Shown here one piece after another: positions 54,028 through 62,205 of a stretch of 64,000 nt of DNA. The DNA is from Leuconostoc mesenteroides subsp. mesenteroides ATCC 8293. Its GTDB lineage: Bacteria; Bacillota; Bacilli; Lactobacillales; Lactobacillaceae. The DNA is taken from contig NC_008531.1 of assembly GCF_000014445.1 (NCBI RefSeq), positions 1,333,001 to 1,397,000 on the forward strand. The letters run 5' to 3'. The notes under the pieces were generated by a model. That model ran no database searches. It saw nothing but the letters and a program-made list of their open reading frames with translations, and had not been told where the DNA came from. The position numbers and the translations under genes are program-made. The stretch's first letter is position 1. Each line of letters begins with the position of its first letter.

Positions 54028-54973
54028 TTGAATACTTTTTAATTTTTTCATTGGCATTTATCAAATTTAACTCAAAATTTCGCTTGTTGCTTGATTGAAT
54101 AGCATTCAAAATGGCTCCAGCAAAAAAAGCAGTGACAGCAACACTGAATAGAATCATCGTGACGACTAGCGTTGGCATATTATCAACTCTCCCCGTATGA
54201 TAGTATGGAACAAAAACACGAAAAGCAAACAACAGCAGTGATATGAGCGACACAATCCCAGCAGATATACCGAAAAACGCAAAAGGATGATAAATACGAT
54301 ATAAATTGACGACAGTTTTTAGTACCCGTAATCCATCCCCATACGTATCAAGTTTAGACTCAGATCCTTCAGGTCGATCTCGATATTCAATAACTTGATT
54401 TTCAACTAACATCTTAAATTCAGTGGCATGAATCGACATCTCTGTTTCAATTTCAAATCCTCTAGACAATACTGGGAATGTTTTTACAAATTGATAACTA
54501 AATGCGCGATACCCTGTGAGGATATCTTTAATATTTGTCTTAAACAAAGTATTAATGAGTCCACGTACCAAGGTGTTTCCGGTATTATGAAATGGACGGG
54601 TGTTTTCTTCGAAGTACGTTGAGGATAGTCTATCACCCACAACCATATCAACCTTCTTATCAACTACTTTTCGATACATGTCCGGGATTGCTTGAACAGG
54701 ATATGTATCATCAGCATCAATCATTATATAGGCTTCAGCATCAATTTCTCGAAACATTCTTCTAATAACAGCCCCTTTACCTTGTGCATATTCATGGCGA
54801 ACAACTGCACCGGCTGAAGCTGCTAATTCAGCTGTGTTATCTTTTGAATTGTTGTCGTAAACGTAAACAACGGATCCGGGAATATTCTCCGTTACTTTTA
54901 ATACGTCATTCACTACTTTAACAATTGTTTGGCTTTCATTGTAAGCCGGTATTAATATCGCAAGTTTATCCAT
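54020..54973 (-). CDS. DPM1-like family 2 glycosyltransferase with two membrane segments
   Basis: 317 residues. GT-A domain: LAILIPAYNESQTIVKVV, VYVYDNNSKDNTAE, AYIMIDADDTYPVQAI (DxD), VVGDRLSS, TGYRAFS. Two C-terminal membrane helices follow (FGISAGIVSLISLLLFAF and TLVVTMILFSVAVTAFFAGAIL). Such enzymes move a sugar from a nucleotide donor to polyprenyl phosphate at the inner face. Second of two such genes in tandem, and it overlaps the DUF6020-type gene. Confidence 0.88.
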   Translation of the reverse strand: MDKLAILIPAYNESQTIVKVVNDVLKVTENIPGSVVYVYDNNSKDNTAELAASAGAVVRHEYAQGKGAVIRRMFREIDAEAYIMIDADDTYPVQAIPDMYRKVVDKKVDMVVGDRLSSTYFEENTRPFHNTGNTLVRGLINTLFKTNIKDILTGYRAFSYQFVKTFPVLSRGFEIETEMSIHATEFKMLVENQVIEYRDRPEGSESKLDTYGDGLRVLKTVVNLYRIYHPFAFFGISAGIVSLISLLLFAFRVFVPYYHTGRVDNMPTLVVTMILFSVAVTAFFAGAILNAIQSSNKRNFELNLINANEKIKKYSNE

Positions 54974-54982
54974 ACTTCTGTC

Positions 54983-55936
54983 CTAATTTTCCTCTTTCTT
55001 AATAAAAATAGGTCGCTTCTTCGTTTCTAAGAAAATAGCAGCCATATACCGACCGATGACACCCAAACTGAGTAATTGAATACCGCCAATAAATAATACA
55101 ATAGTAACCATTGATGGCCAACCGGCCACACTATTATTATTAACCAGCGCCCTAATAACTATAAAAGCTGCGCTTAATAGTGACAAAGCGAAGGATAATA
55201 GTCCTAGCACCGTTATCACAGTTAAAGGTACCGTTGAAAATGAAACTACGCCTTCAATAGCATACTTTGTTAATGACCAGAATGACCATGATGTGTTCCC
55301 CGCAACACGCTCACGATTTTCAAATGGTATGTATTTCGTGTTAAAACCAACCCAAGTAAAGATACCCTTACTAAAACGTTGATTTTCACTTAATGACAAA
55401 ATAGCATCTACCATCTGTCGAGTCATGACACGATAATCTCGTGCGCCATCAACAAGATGCGTTTGACTAATTTTGTTCATCCAAGTATAAAATTGCTCGG
55501 AAAACCATGACCGAATTTTTGCCTCGCCATTACGATTGGCTCTACGGGTCCCAACAGCATCATATTCACCGTTTTGAACTTCTCTCAGCATTTCTGGCAA
55601 AAGTTCAGGTGGATCTTGCAAATCAACATCCATAACAGCTACATAGTCACCATCCGCTTGCTGTAACCCAGCATAAAGGCCTGCTTCTTTGCCAAAATTA
55701 CGAGAAAAACTAATATAATGAACATTATCATTAATTTTAGATAAATCTCGTAAGATCGATAGTGTACTGTCTGTCGAGCCATCATCAATGAAATGATAAT
55801 GAACATCAGCAGTCAAATTAGGTTTGAGCTTCTCAATAGTATTATAGAAAATATTAATCGTTGCCTCTTCATTATGAACAGGAACAACTAATGATAATAT
55901 ATTTTTCTTTAAGTGTCGTTGGACTGTACTTTCCAT
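54983..55936 (-). CDS. GtrB/CsbB-like polyprenyl-phosphate glycosyltransferase
   Basis: About 317 residues from the ATG at 55934-55936 (GAGGGG upstream). GT-A domain: LSLVVPVHNEEATINIFY, FIDDGSTDSTLSIL, DYVAVMDVDLQDPPELLPEML (DxD), GARDYRVMTRQMVDAIL, and FSKGIFTWVGFNT. Two C-terminal membrane helices and IGRYMAAIFLETKKRPIF are diagnostic of GtrB/CsbB. It makes polyprenyl-phosphate hexose. With GtrA and a GT-C enzyme it forms a three-component decoration pathway. Confidence 0.9.
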   Translation of the reverse strand: MESTVQRHLKKNILSLVVPVHNEEATINIFYNTIEKLKPNLTADVHYHFIDDGSTDSTLSILRDLSKINDNVHYISFSRNFGKEAGLYAGLQQADGDYVAVMDVDLQDPPELLPEMLREVQNGEYDAVGTRRANRNGEAKIRSWFSEQFYTWMNKISQTHLVDGARDYRVMTRQMVDAILSLSENQRFSKGIFTWVGFNTKYIPFENRERVAGNTSWSFWSLTKYAIEGVVSFSTVPLTVITVLGLLSFALSLLSAAFIVIRALVNNNSVAGWPSMVTIVLFIGGIQLLSLGVIGRYMAAIFLETKKRPIFIKKEEN

Positions 55937-55981
55937 TATGATTCCCCTCATACTTTATGTACGCCCCCAAATGGGCTTAAA

Positions 55982-57172
55982 TTATTTTACTTGATCGTGA
56001 GCAAAATTAAATTCTTGATCAATGCCAAACTCTTGACGTACAGTATTGAATGCATCATTGAAGACCTGGTCCATATCAAAGTAACGATACTTTCCTAAGC
56101 GACCGCCAAAAATAATTTCTGGATGGCTCTTACGAGCTTCTGTGGCGTAGGATTTGTATATTTGTGTATTCTTGTCATTATTGACAGGATAATAGGCTTC
56201 TTTTGATCGATCCCATTCCTGTGGATATTCCTTTGTGATGATTGTTTTACCTTCATCAGCGAGGCCGTCCAAATGTTTCCACTCCATTACACGTGTGTAT
56301 GGTGTTTCGGAATCTGTGTAATTAATCACGGCATTACCTTGATAGTTGTCTGAATCAATAACCTCATGCTCAAAACGCAGCGAACGATATTCTAATTCAC
56401 CAAACTTATAATCAAAGAATTGATCAATCATGCCCGTGTACAAAACACGTGGAAACTCTGATAGCAACGTTTCCTTGTAATCAAAGAAATCTGTATCTGT
56501 CAAAACATCAACTAATCCATTGGATTCAGCGACCATATTTTCAAAAATTTGAGTATAACCGCCTACAGGAATACCTTGGTAACGATGATTGAAATAGTTA
56601 TTATCATAAATAAATCTAACTGGCAACCGTTTAATAATAAAAGCTGGTAATTCAGTAGCCTTCCGACCCCATTGTTTTTCCGTATAACCTTTAATGAGTT
56701 TGTTATAGATATCTGTTCCAATCAATGAGATTGCTTGTTCTTCCAAGTTACGTGGTTGGCGATCCCCAAGATCTTTTAGTGCAATTTGCTTTTGTTCTTC
56801 AATCTTTGCATGTGCTTCATCAGGTGTTTTAGTACCCCACATCTGATAGAAAGTATTCATATTAAATGGCAAATTATAAAGCGTACCTTTATAGTTGGCA
56901 ACCACTTGGTTTTGATAACCATTAAATTCCGCAAATTTACGAATATAGTCCCACACCTCTTTATTATCAGTGTGGAATATGTGGGCACCGAAGTCATGAA
57001 CAGTAATACCATGTTCTGTGTGCGTATGCGTATTTCCACCAATATAGGGACGTTTTTCAACTACAAGTGAGCGCTTCCCGCGTTTAGCAGCTTCGTGTGC
57101 AAAAATCATGCCAAATGGCCCTGCCCCAACGATTAAATAGTCATAATTTTTTGTATTAAATTGATTTGTCAT
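55982..57172 (-). CDS. glf: UDP-galactopyranose mutase
   Basis: 396 residues. FAD-binding N-terminus YLIVGAGPFGMIFAHEAAKRG and KRPYIGGNTHT, then HDFGAHIFHTDNKEVWDYI, the substrate region GYTEKQWGRKATELPAFIIKRLPVR, and the C-terminal GRLGKYRYFDMDQVF. It converts UDP-galactopyranose to UDP-galactofuranose. The ATG overlaps the stop of the DUF4422 gene. It predicts galactofuranose in the polymer, together with the GlfT2-like enzyme. Confidence 0.96.
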   Translation of the reverse strand: MTNQFNTKNYDYLIVGAGPFGMIFAHEAAKRGKRSLVVEKRPYIGGNTHTHTEHGITVHDFGAHIFHTDNKEVWDYIRKFAEFNGYQNQVVANYKGTLYNLPFNMNTFYQMWGTKTPDEAHAKIEEQKQIALKDLGDRQPRNLEEQAISLIGTDIYNKLIKGYTEKQWGRKATELPAFIIKRLPVRFIYDNNYFNHRYQGIPVGGYTQIFENMVAESNGLVDVLTDTDFFDYKETLLSEFPRVLYTGMIDQFFDYKFGELEYRSLRFEHEVIDSDNYQGNAVINYTDSETPYTRVMEWKHLDGLADEGKTIITKEYPQEWDRSKEAYYPVNNDKNTQIYKSYATEARKSHPEIIFGGRLGKYRYFDMDQVFNDAFNTVRQEFGIDQEFNFAHDQVK

Positions 57173-57942
57173 TAGAAATGTACCTTTTTATTTGTATTTG
57201 GGAAAAACTTTCTTTTAAGGAAATTATACCCTTTATCTAACCAGTTTGTGCGCTCTAATTCTATTACTGGGCACTCTGCTACAGTGAGCTTTTTCGTATT
57301 AACCCAAGTATCCATTAATCGTTCACTTAGAAAACCATATACCCGTTTTTCTTGACCCTCGAGCTTATCCACATCTACTTTTGCTTCTACTTTGCCAAGC
57401 ACTTCAAAAATGAAATCTGTGTACTCATTGAAATACCTACGCGGCATGATAAACATGTTAAAAAGATGTGCCGATGTCGACTGTTCCATATTCTCAAAAG
57501 CAGGTAAATACTCTGGATAATCCGCAGCAATAATTTCCTTCATTATATTATAAGGTTCAGCCGTGTGTGCGTGTAAATAATGATCACGTTGATTTTCAAT
57601 ATAGTAATTTCGCTTTTGAGGCAAAATGATATCAGCCTTTTTCAATAATTCCTGAGTTTGTGACTCAGTTAGGATGGCCGATAAACTGTGACCTTTTTTT
57701 TTACCCAAATAACGGCGGTAATGAAGTAGCCCCACGACCGGTGTGTCTGTGTTGTGCCGAATCCAATAAATTGCAGTTAACTCATTAAAGTTAGGATTTT
57801 TAGTTGAAATATTTTGTCCAACAGCATCAGATTGATAACCATCCGGTACACTATCATGTTGGGCCGCACCCACAAATATTGGTTGATAGTCGCTATCTTC
57901 TGGCATGATATACGGTTTATGTGTTGCAATGTATAAAGTCAC
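57172..57942 (-). CDS. DUF4422 glycosyltransferase
   Basis: 256 residues. Features: LYIATHKPYIMPED start, YQSDAVGQNISTKNPNFNELTAIYW, and LLHYRRYLGKKKG, all typical of DUF4422 proteins found in capsule loci. GTG start inside the stop codon of the polymerase gene, with AAGGAG upstream. It probably adds a hexose or galactofuranose to the lipid-linked repeat unit; the acceptor is unknown. Confidence 0.85.
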   Translation of the reverse strand: MTLYIATHKPYIMPEDSDYQPIFVGAAQHDSVPDGYQSDAVGQNISTKNPNFNELTAIYWIRHNTDTPVVGLLHYRRYLGKKKGHSLSAILTESQTQELLKKADIILPQKRNYYIENQRDHYLHAHTAEPYNIMKEIIAADYPEYLPAFENMEQSTSAHLFNMFIMPRRYFNEYTDFIFEVLGKVEAKVDVDKLEGQEKRVYGFLSERLMDTWVNTKKLTVAECPVIELERTNWLDKGYNFLKRKFFPNTNKKVHF

Positions 57943-59315
57943 AATGCTAACTCCTTTTCTTGATTAATTAGCATTTGCCGATAAAAGAAAAACATCAACA
58001 AATATGGCCATAAGAAAATTTGAATAACAAACAACGACGATACAGCGACTAAAATAATCATAATCATAAAGCTAATCTGAGTGCCTAAATGCCATTGCCA
58101 ATTTTCTGGTTGACGTATTTTAAGCTCGTGTTGTACTACCAACGAACGTATGATTAAACGAGCTAGCATCCACAGTGCTGGTATCATGATAACCAAACCA
58201 TACGTCGCAAACCAACCAATTCCATCACTGAGCACAGGATAACCAATGTGCCTGTACACTTGCTGAAACTCTGGATTATAGGTCGTAGACTTTGGCACAT
58301 AATCCATAATGAAATACCCTGTGAAACCATAACCAACACCAAAGAGTGGGTGTGATAGGAATGTAAGCACTAAGGCAATGGTGCCACCTAGTCGATTAGA
58401 AGTCCCTTGTTTGTTGAATAAGAAATTATAAAAAATATCATGTATTGGCTGCACGAAGAAATATCCTAATGCAATACCAACAATAGCCATTATACCAAAA
58501 ATAATTAAAATAATTTTATCATCACGTTTACTCCATAAAAACCAGAGTACGGCAGCTACCACTAATGTGATCAGTCCCGTTGTTGTTCGGGCAAGTACCA
58601 AAAACATTAAAATCGAACCAATAAAGGCCCAGTTAAACCATTTTTCTAGGGCAACGTGCTTTTTAAAATGCCAAAAATTTTGTTTTGTTATCGCGATACC
58701 TAAAATGATTGGCAAATAAACGACACCTAATAGGTTAGCTAAAAAAGCAGCTTCAGGTTCAAAACCATTCAATCGATAATTGTTAACTGCGTAGCTACCG
58801 GCTGCATAGAAATCGCGTCCCATCCAATGTCGTTCGAACAGACGTGCAATGGCATTAACGTACGGACGTATAGAAAAGTTATTTAGTGTCACCAACAACT
58901 GTGGAACCAAAACGATTCCCATGTATATCAGTAAACTAATCAGTCCACTTTTAATAAATAATCGTTCCTCTTTATGATTAGTAACCGTGAGGACGATTAA
59001 TGCCCAAGACATATAGACAGTGACAATCCACCCCGCCAAAAAGATCATTGAACGAATAATACCAGTTGTTTGAATTGAGTCACCAGAATGCTGATAACTT
59101 AAAAACATCGCGATAAATTGCATAACCAAAAAAAATCCCGCTAGCAAAAAAGATTGCGCGCTAGGAATGATTTTTGCAATACGAGATGGAAAGCGATATA
59201 TCTGCAACAATATTAAAAGTGCAAATACTGGAAAAGCAATCATCATTGTTGTTTCAGCAAAACTATATGAATATGTTTTTGAGAAAAATGTGATTGGTAG
59301 TAAAAAAGCTGCCAC
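57939..59315 (-). CDS. wzy: O-antigen polymerase-like protein (Wzy)
   Basis: 458 residues with about 12 membrane segments and a large extracytoplasmic loop around residues 300-360 (HPLFGVGYGFTGYFIMDYVP, then GIGWFATYGLVIMI). The HPLFGVGYG motif is typical of the O-antigen ligase/polymerase family. GTG start seven bases after GAGG, overlapping the chain-length gene end region. It links undecaprenyl-diphosphate repeat units outside the membrane. Its position and topology in a locus with Wzx make Wzy the best call. Confidence 0.82.
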   Translation of the reverse strand: MAAFLLPITFFSKTYSYSFAETTMMIAFPVFALLILLQIYRFPSRIAKIIPSAQSFLLAGFFLVMQFIAMFLSYQHSGDSIQTTGIIRSMIFLAGWIVTVYMSWALIVLTVTNHKEERLFIKSGLISLLIYMGIVLVPQLLVTLNNFSIRPYVNAIARLFERHWMGRDFYAAGSYAVNNYRLNGFEPEAAFLANLLGVVYLPIILGIAITKQNFWHFKKHVALEKWFNWAFIGSILMFLVLARTTTGLITLVVAAVLWFLWSKRDDKIILIIFGIMAIVGIALGYFFVQPIHDIFYNFLFNKQGTSNRLGGTIALVLTFLSHPLFGVGYGFTGYFIMDYVPKSTTYNPEFQQVYRHIGYPVLSDGIGWFATYGLVIMIPALWMLARLIIRSLVVQHELKIRQPENWQWHLGTQISFMIMIILVAVSSLFVIQIFLWPYLLMFFFYRQMLINQEKELAL

Positions 59316-59324
59316 AGCGGTGCC

Positions 59325-59951
59325 TCACTTTGTTGTCTTAGTCATCATTCGCTTATAGTTTTGAAAAATACCAGTAAGCAATATGATAAATGCGCCTAAG
59401 GTAATACCAAAGGCAAACCCAAATACGGCTAATTTCTTAGGGCTATAAACTGTGCCGGAGAGTACATCAGCCTTTTTCGCTGACGATAACAATAATGGCT
59501 TGGCCATGTCAGGATATAACTTGCTTCCTTCGATTGAAAATGCTTTAGCATATGCGTTAGCGATTGCAACCGACTTTTTGGCAGTTGCAGCGGAAGCACT
59601 AAAACGCATCATCAGCGTTTGGTCTGGTTGTGAAACTGTAATTGCGCTTACAATTTCTTTTTTTGTAACAGACACTGTGGATAGCTTTTTAGCCTGATTA
59701 ACAACTGATGGATCGCTAGCAATCTTTTTATAAGTGTTAATTAGCATTTGATCTGCTTGCACACGAGAATTTGGATCCTTAACCCCCGTGTTGCTTTTTG
59801 CAACAATAACATATCGTTCAGCCGTATATGCCGTCAGCACAGAGTGTTTTGCATATGTGTAAAGAGATGCTCCCATAACAATCCCCAGAATAAGAATCCA
59901 CCAACTATTTTTCAACAGTCGTTTAACTAAATCTATTAACGAAAAACTCAT
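59325..59951 (-). CDS. Polysaccharide chain-length determinant (Wzz/CpsC-like)
   Basis: 208 residues with two membrane segments at the ends (SWWILILGIVMGASLYTYA and LAVFGFAFGITLGAFIILLTGI) and an extracytoplasmic domain between. The Pro/Lys-rich VYSPKKLAVFGFAFG before TM2 is typical of Wzz/CpsC proteins. It controls polymer length. There is no fused or adjacent tyrosine kinase (Wze/CpsD) nor phosphatase in the locus, which is unusual for Gram-positive Wzy systems. Confidence 0.85.
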   Translation of the reverse strand: MSFSLIDLVKRLLKNSWWILILGIVMGASLYTYAKHSVLTAYTAERYVIVAKSNTGVKDPNSRVQADQMLINTYKKIASDPSVVNQAKKLSTVSVTKKEIVSAITVSQPDQTLMMRFSASAATAKKSVAIANAYAKAFSIEGSKLYPDMAKPLLLSSAKKADVLSGTVYSPKKLAVFGFAFGITLGAFIILLTGIFQNYKRMMTKTTK

Positions 59952-59968
59952 TTTTTCTCTCCTAAAAA

Positions 59969-60595
59969 TTAAAATGCACCATCGCGCTTAAATATTGCAA
60001 TTACTGTTTTAAACAAAATATAAAAATCAAATCGCAAATTAGCACGATCAACATAATCTAATTCCATCTGTGCTCGTTCTGGATACTCAATATTACTGCG
60101 ACCACTGGCCTGCCACAAACCAAATACACCAGGTTTTACTGATAAAAACTTATCAATATCTTCCCCATATTCGACTAACTCATCTTCTACAACTGGTCTT
60201 GGCCCGATAATACTCATCGTTCCATTCAAAGTATTCCAAAACTGTGGCAACTCATCTAGAGATGTTTTACGCAAGAATGCTCCAAATTTAGTGATTCGAG
60301 GGTCCTCCGCTGTAGGTAGCTTATAACCACTAGCTACAAACTTAGCATATAAATCAGCATCTTGTTTTAATATTTTGTCAGCATTGTCAACCATGGATTG
60401 GAATTTATATATTTTAAAACGCTTTCCATATTGACCAACTCGCTCTTGTGCATAAATAATTTTACTTGTTTTCTTATCTTTAATAATAATTAAGGCAATA
60501 ATAGCAAACACTGGTGACAATAGAAACATCGCCGCCAAAGATACGCTAATATCTAAACCCCGTTTTGCGGTTAAATAACCTAGTTTGCGTTTCAA
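59969..60595 (-). CDS. Undecaprenyl-phosphate sugar phosphotransferase (priming enzyme)
   Basis: 208 residues, TTG start preceded by GAGGTGG. One N-terminal hydrophobic hairpin segment (LDISVSLAAMFLLSPVFAIIALII), then the bacterial sugar transferase domain: YAQERVGQYGKRFKIYKFQSM, DPRITKFGAFLRKTSLDELPQFWN, MSIIGPRPVVEDEL, and KPGVFGLWQASGRS. It loads the first sugar phosphate onto undecaprenyl phosphate at the cytosolic face. It is short, lacking the large N-terminal membrane domain of WbaP. Probably transcribed from a promoter after wzx. Confidence 0.93.
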   Translation of the reverse strand: MKRKLGYLTAKRGLDISVSLAAMFLLSPVFAIIALIIIKDKKTSKIIYAQERVGQYGKRFKIYKFQSMVDNADKILKQDADLYAKFVASGYKLPTAEDPRITKFGAFLRKTSLDELPQFWNTLNGTMSIIGPRPVVEDELVEYGEDIDKFLSVKPGVFGLWQASGRSNIEYPERAQMELDYVDRANLRFDFYILFKTVIAIFKRDGAF

Positions 60596-60611
60596 TTTTC
60601 CACCTCATTCG

Positions 60612-60625
60612 TGCACATATGTGCA
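60612..60625. promoter_or_regulatory. Perfect 14-bp palindrome in the leader of the priming transferase gene
   Basis: TGCACATATGTGCA, about 17 bases upstream of the TTG start and about ten bases after the expected start of transcription from the extended -10 at 60641-60649. Candidate operator. Confidence 0.45.
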
Positions 60626-60640
60626 TGATATAACTTTACC

Positions 60641-60649
60641 ATTATACCA
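60641..60649 (-). promoter_or_regulatory. Extended -10 promoter inside the polysaccharide locus
   Basis: On the minus strand TGGTATAAT: perfect TATAAT with the TGn extension, between wzx and the priming transferase gene. No clear -35. Confidence 0.5.
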
Positions 60650-60660
60650 GAAAAAAAGCG

Positions 60661-62106
60661 TCATTTTGCTATTTTATTTAGTAAGGGTATTTTTTTAAGA
60701 ATTGGTGCTCGTAAAATAATGAGAATTAGGACATACATAAAGACACCTAATACCAGCTCTATTGATGTACTTTTGATGTTGATTTCTAGATATTGACTAA
60801 TCATCGTAACCGAAACATACATCCCTAATCCCGCAATGATATAACGCCACATTTCAGAAAAATGATGCCAGATATTCATGTCTTTACGCGTAACGTATAG
60901 CTGATAACCAATCACCAAGAACTCTGATATCGTTGTAGCCACCGCAGCACCATTCACTCCTGCCACATAAATTAACCAGAAATTAAGTAGCACATTGGCT
61001 AATGCACCAATAGTGACAGATAGTGTAAATTCATTCAGACGTTTGGTTGGCACCAAATACTGCGTGCCAATAACCGTACTCCAGCCAATGAAAATAATAA
61101 TTGGGGATAGAAGAACAATGACTTGACCAACTACTTTAAACTGCTCACCCAGAAACCAAATCATGGCTGTAGGGGCAATAGCAGCCATTCCAAAGGCCAT
61201 TGGAACTGATAGTGCGGAGACAAAATCCATCGATTGTGTAATATTCTGCTTCATTTTGTCAAATTGCCCTTTGGCAAACTGGGCAGACATCCGAGGTAGC
61301 ATTACAGTTCCAACAGATGTAACCAGTGCCAGCGAGACTTTTATAATTCGATCAGCATTATCATAGAATCCAGCCGAATCTGTTGAATTAGTAAAGAACG
61401 GCAACATTGTTTTATTCAACTGTAAATAGACTTGAGTCGCAATGGTTGGTAAAAACATCATAAATATTGGTTTCACATGTTCTTTTAAATCAAGTTGATG
61501 CCAGTTTGGTAATGATATCTTTTTAAATAAATAAAACCACATTGACAAGTTACCGAAAACCTGTGACAGTCCGAGTAACAAAATATAATTGCCGATATCG
61601 TTTGGTGTTTTCACTAAAACAAATATCAACACTGTCATTGCAATTTTAACGAGGGCATTTCGTAGAACAGTTTTCTTGAAATCCTCCATGCCCATAAAGT
61701 ACCAAGAAATGTCAAGAATACCGGAAATAATGACCCAAGTTTGAAGGATTAGATAAATTTGATTATCTTCAATATTGCTATTCAATTGCACACCATACTT
61801 CAAAAATAAAAAGTATAGCGCTAAGGAAAAGATTCCAGCAATCGTGTGAATAATTTGGATTTCCCAAAATTTTTGCTGTCTTGCTTGCTTATTGTCTTTT
61901 ACATAGGCAATTTCGCGACTACCATATGTAACAATTCCAAGACTTGCAATCAATAAGAAGTAGGTTACAAACGAATTAGTCCAGCTTGCAACACCGACAC
62001 CATTTCGACCAAGAACTCGCGCTAAATATGGCATTGTTATTAATGGTGCAATAATGTTCAGCAGCTGATATGCCGCAGTGTATAAATAGTTTTTTGCAAC
62101 TTGCAT
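60661..62106 (-). CDS. wzx: Polysaccharide repeat-unit flippase (Wzx-like, MATE/MVF superfamily)
   Basis: 481 residues, about 12-14 membrane segments. Starts KNYLYTAAYQLLNIIAPLITMPYLARVLGRNGVG, the usual Wzx/RfbX N-terminus, with a helix-loop pattern typical of polysaccharide flippases throughout. It exports the lipid-linked repeat unit. First gene of the locus; its promoter overlaps the end of the GH32 gene. AAGGACAACTTAACAAC precedes the ATG, a long spacing. Confidence 0.92.
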   Translation of the reverse strand: MQVAKNYLYTAAYQLLNIIAPLITMPYLARVLGRNGVGVASWTNSFVTYFLLIASLGIVTYGSREIAYVKDNKQARQQKFWEIQIIHTIAGIFSLALYFLFLKYGVQLNSNIEDNQIYLILQTWVIISGILDISWYFMGMEDFKKTVLRNALVKIAMTVLIFVLVKTPNDIGNYILLLGLSQVFGNLSMWFYLFKKISLPNWHQLDLKEHVKPIFMMFLPTIATQVYLQLNKTMLPFFTNSTDSAGFYDNADRIIKVSLALVTSVGTVMLPRMSAQFAKGQFDKMKQNITQSMDFVSALSVPMAFGMAAIAPTAMIWFLGEQFKVVGQVIVLLSPIIIFIGWSTVIGTQYLVPTKRLNEFTLSVTIGALANVLLNFWLIYVAGVNGAAVATTISEFLVIGYQLYVTRKDMNIWHHFSEMWRYIIAGLGMYVSVTMISQYLEINIKSTSIELVLGVFMYVLILIILRAPILKKIPLLNKIAK

Positions 62107-62176
62107 GTTGTTAAGTTGTCCTTAATTTAGTCATATGACCAATAAACGGTTAGCCTAATAATAGCCCCTTCATAGA

Positions 62177-62205
62177 ATTATATCAAATTATGAGATTTAT
62201 GTTTA
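62177..62205 (-). promoter_or_regulatory. Probable promoter of the polysaccharide locus
   Basis: On the minus strand TAAACA (62200-62205), 17 bases, TATAAT (62177-62182), 70 bases before wzx. The -35 matches at four of six positions and overlaps the GH32 stop codon. Confidence 0.45.
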
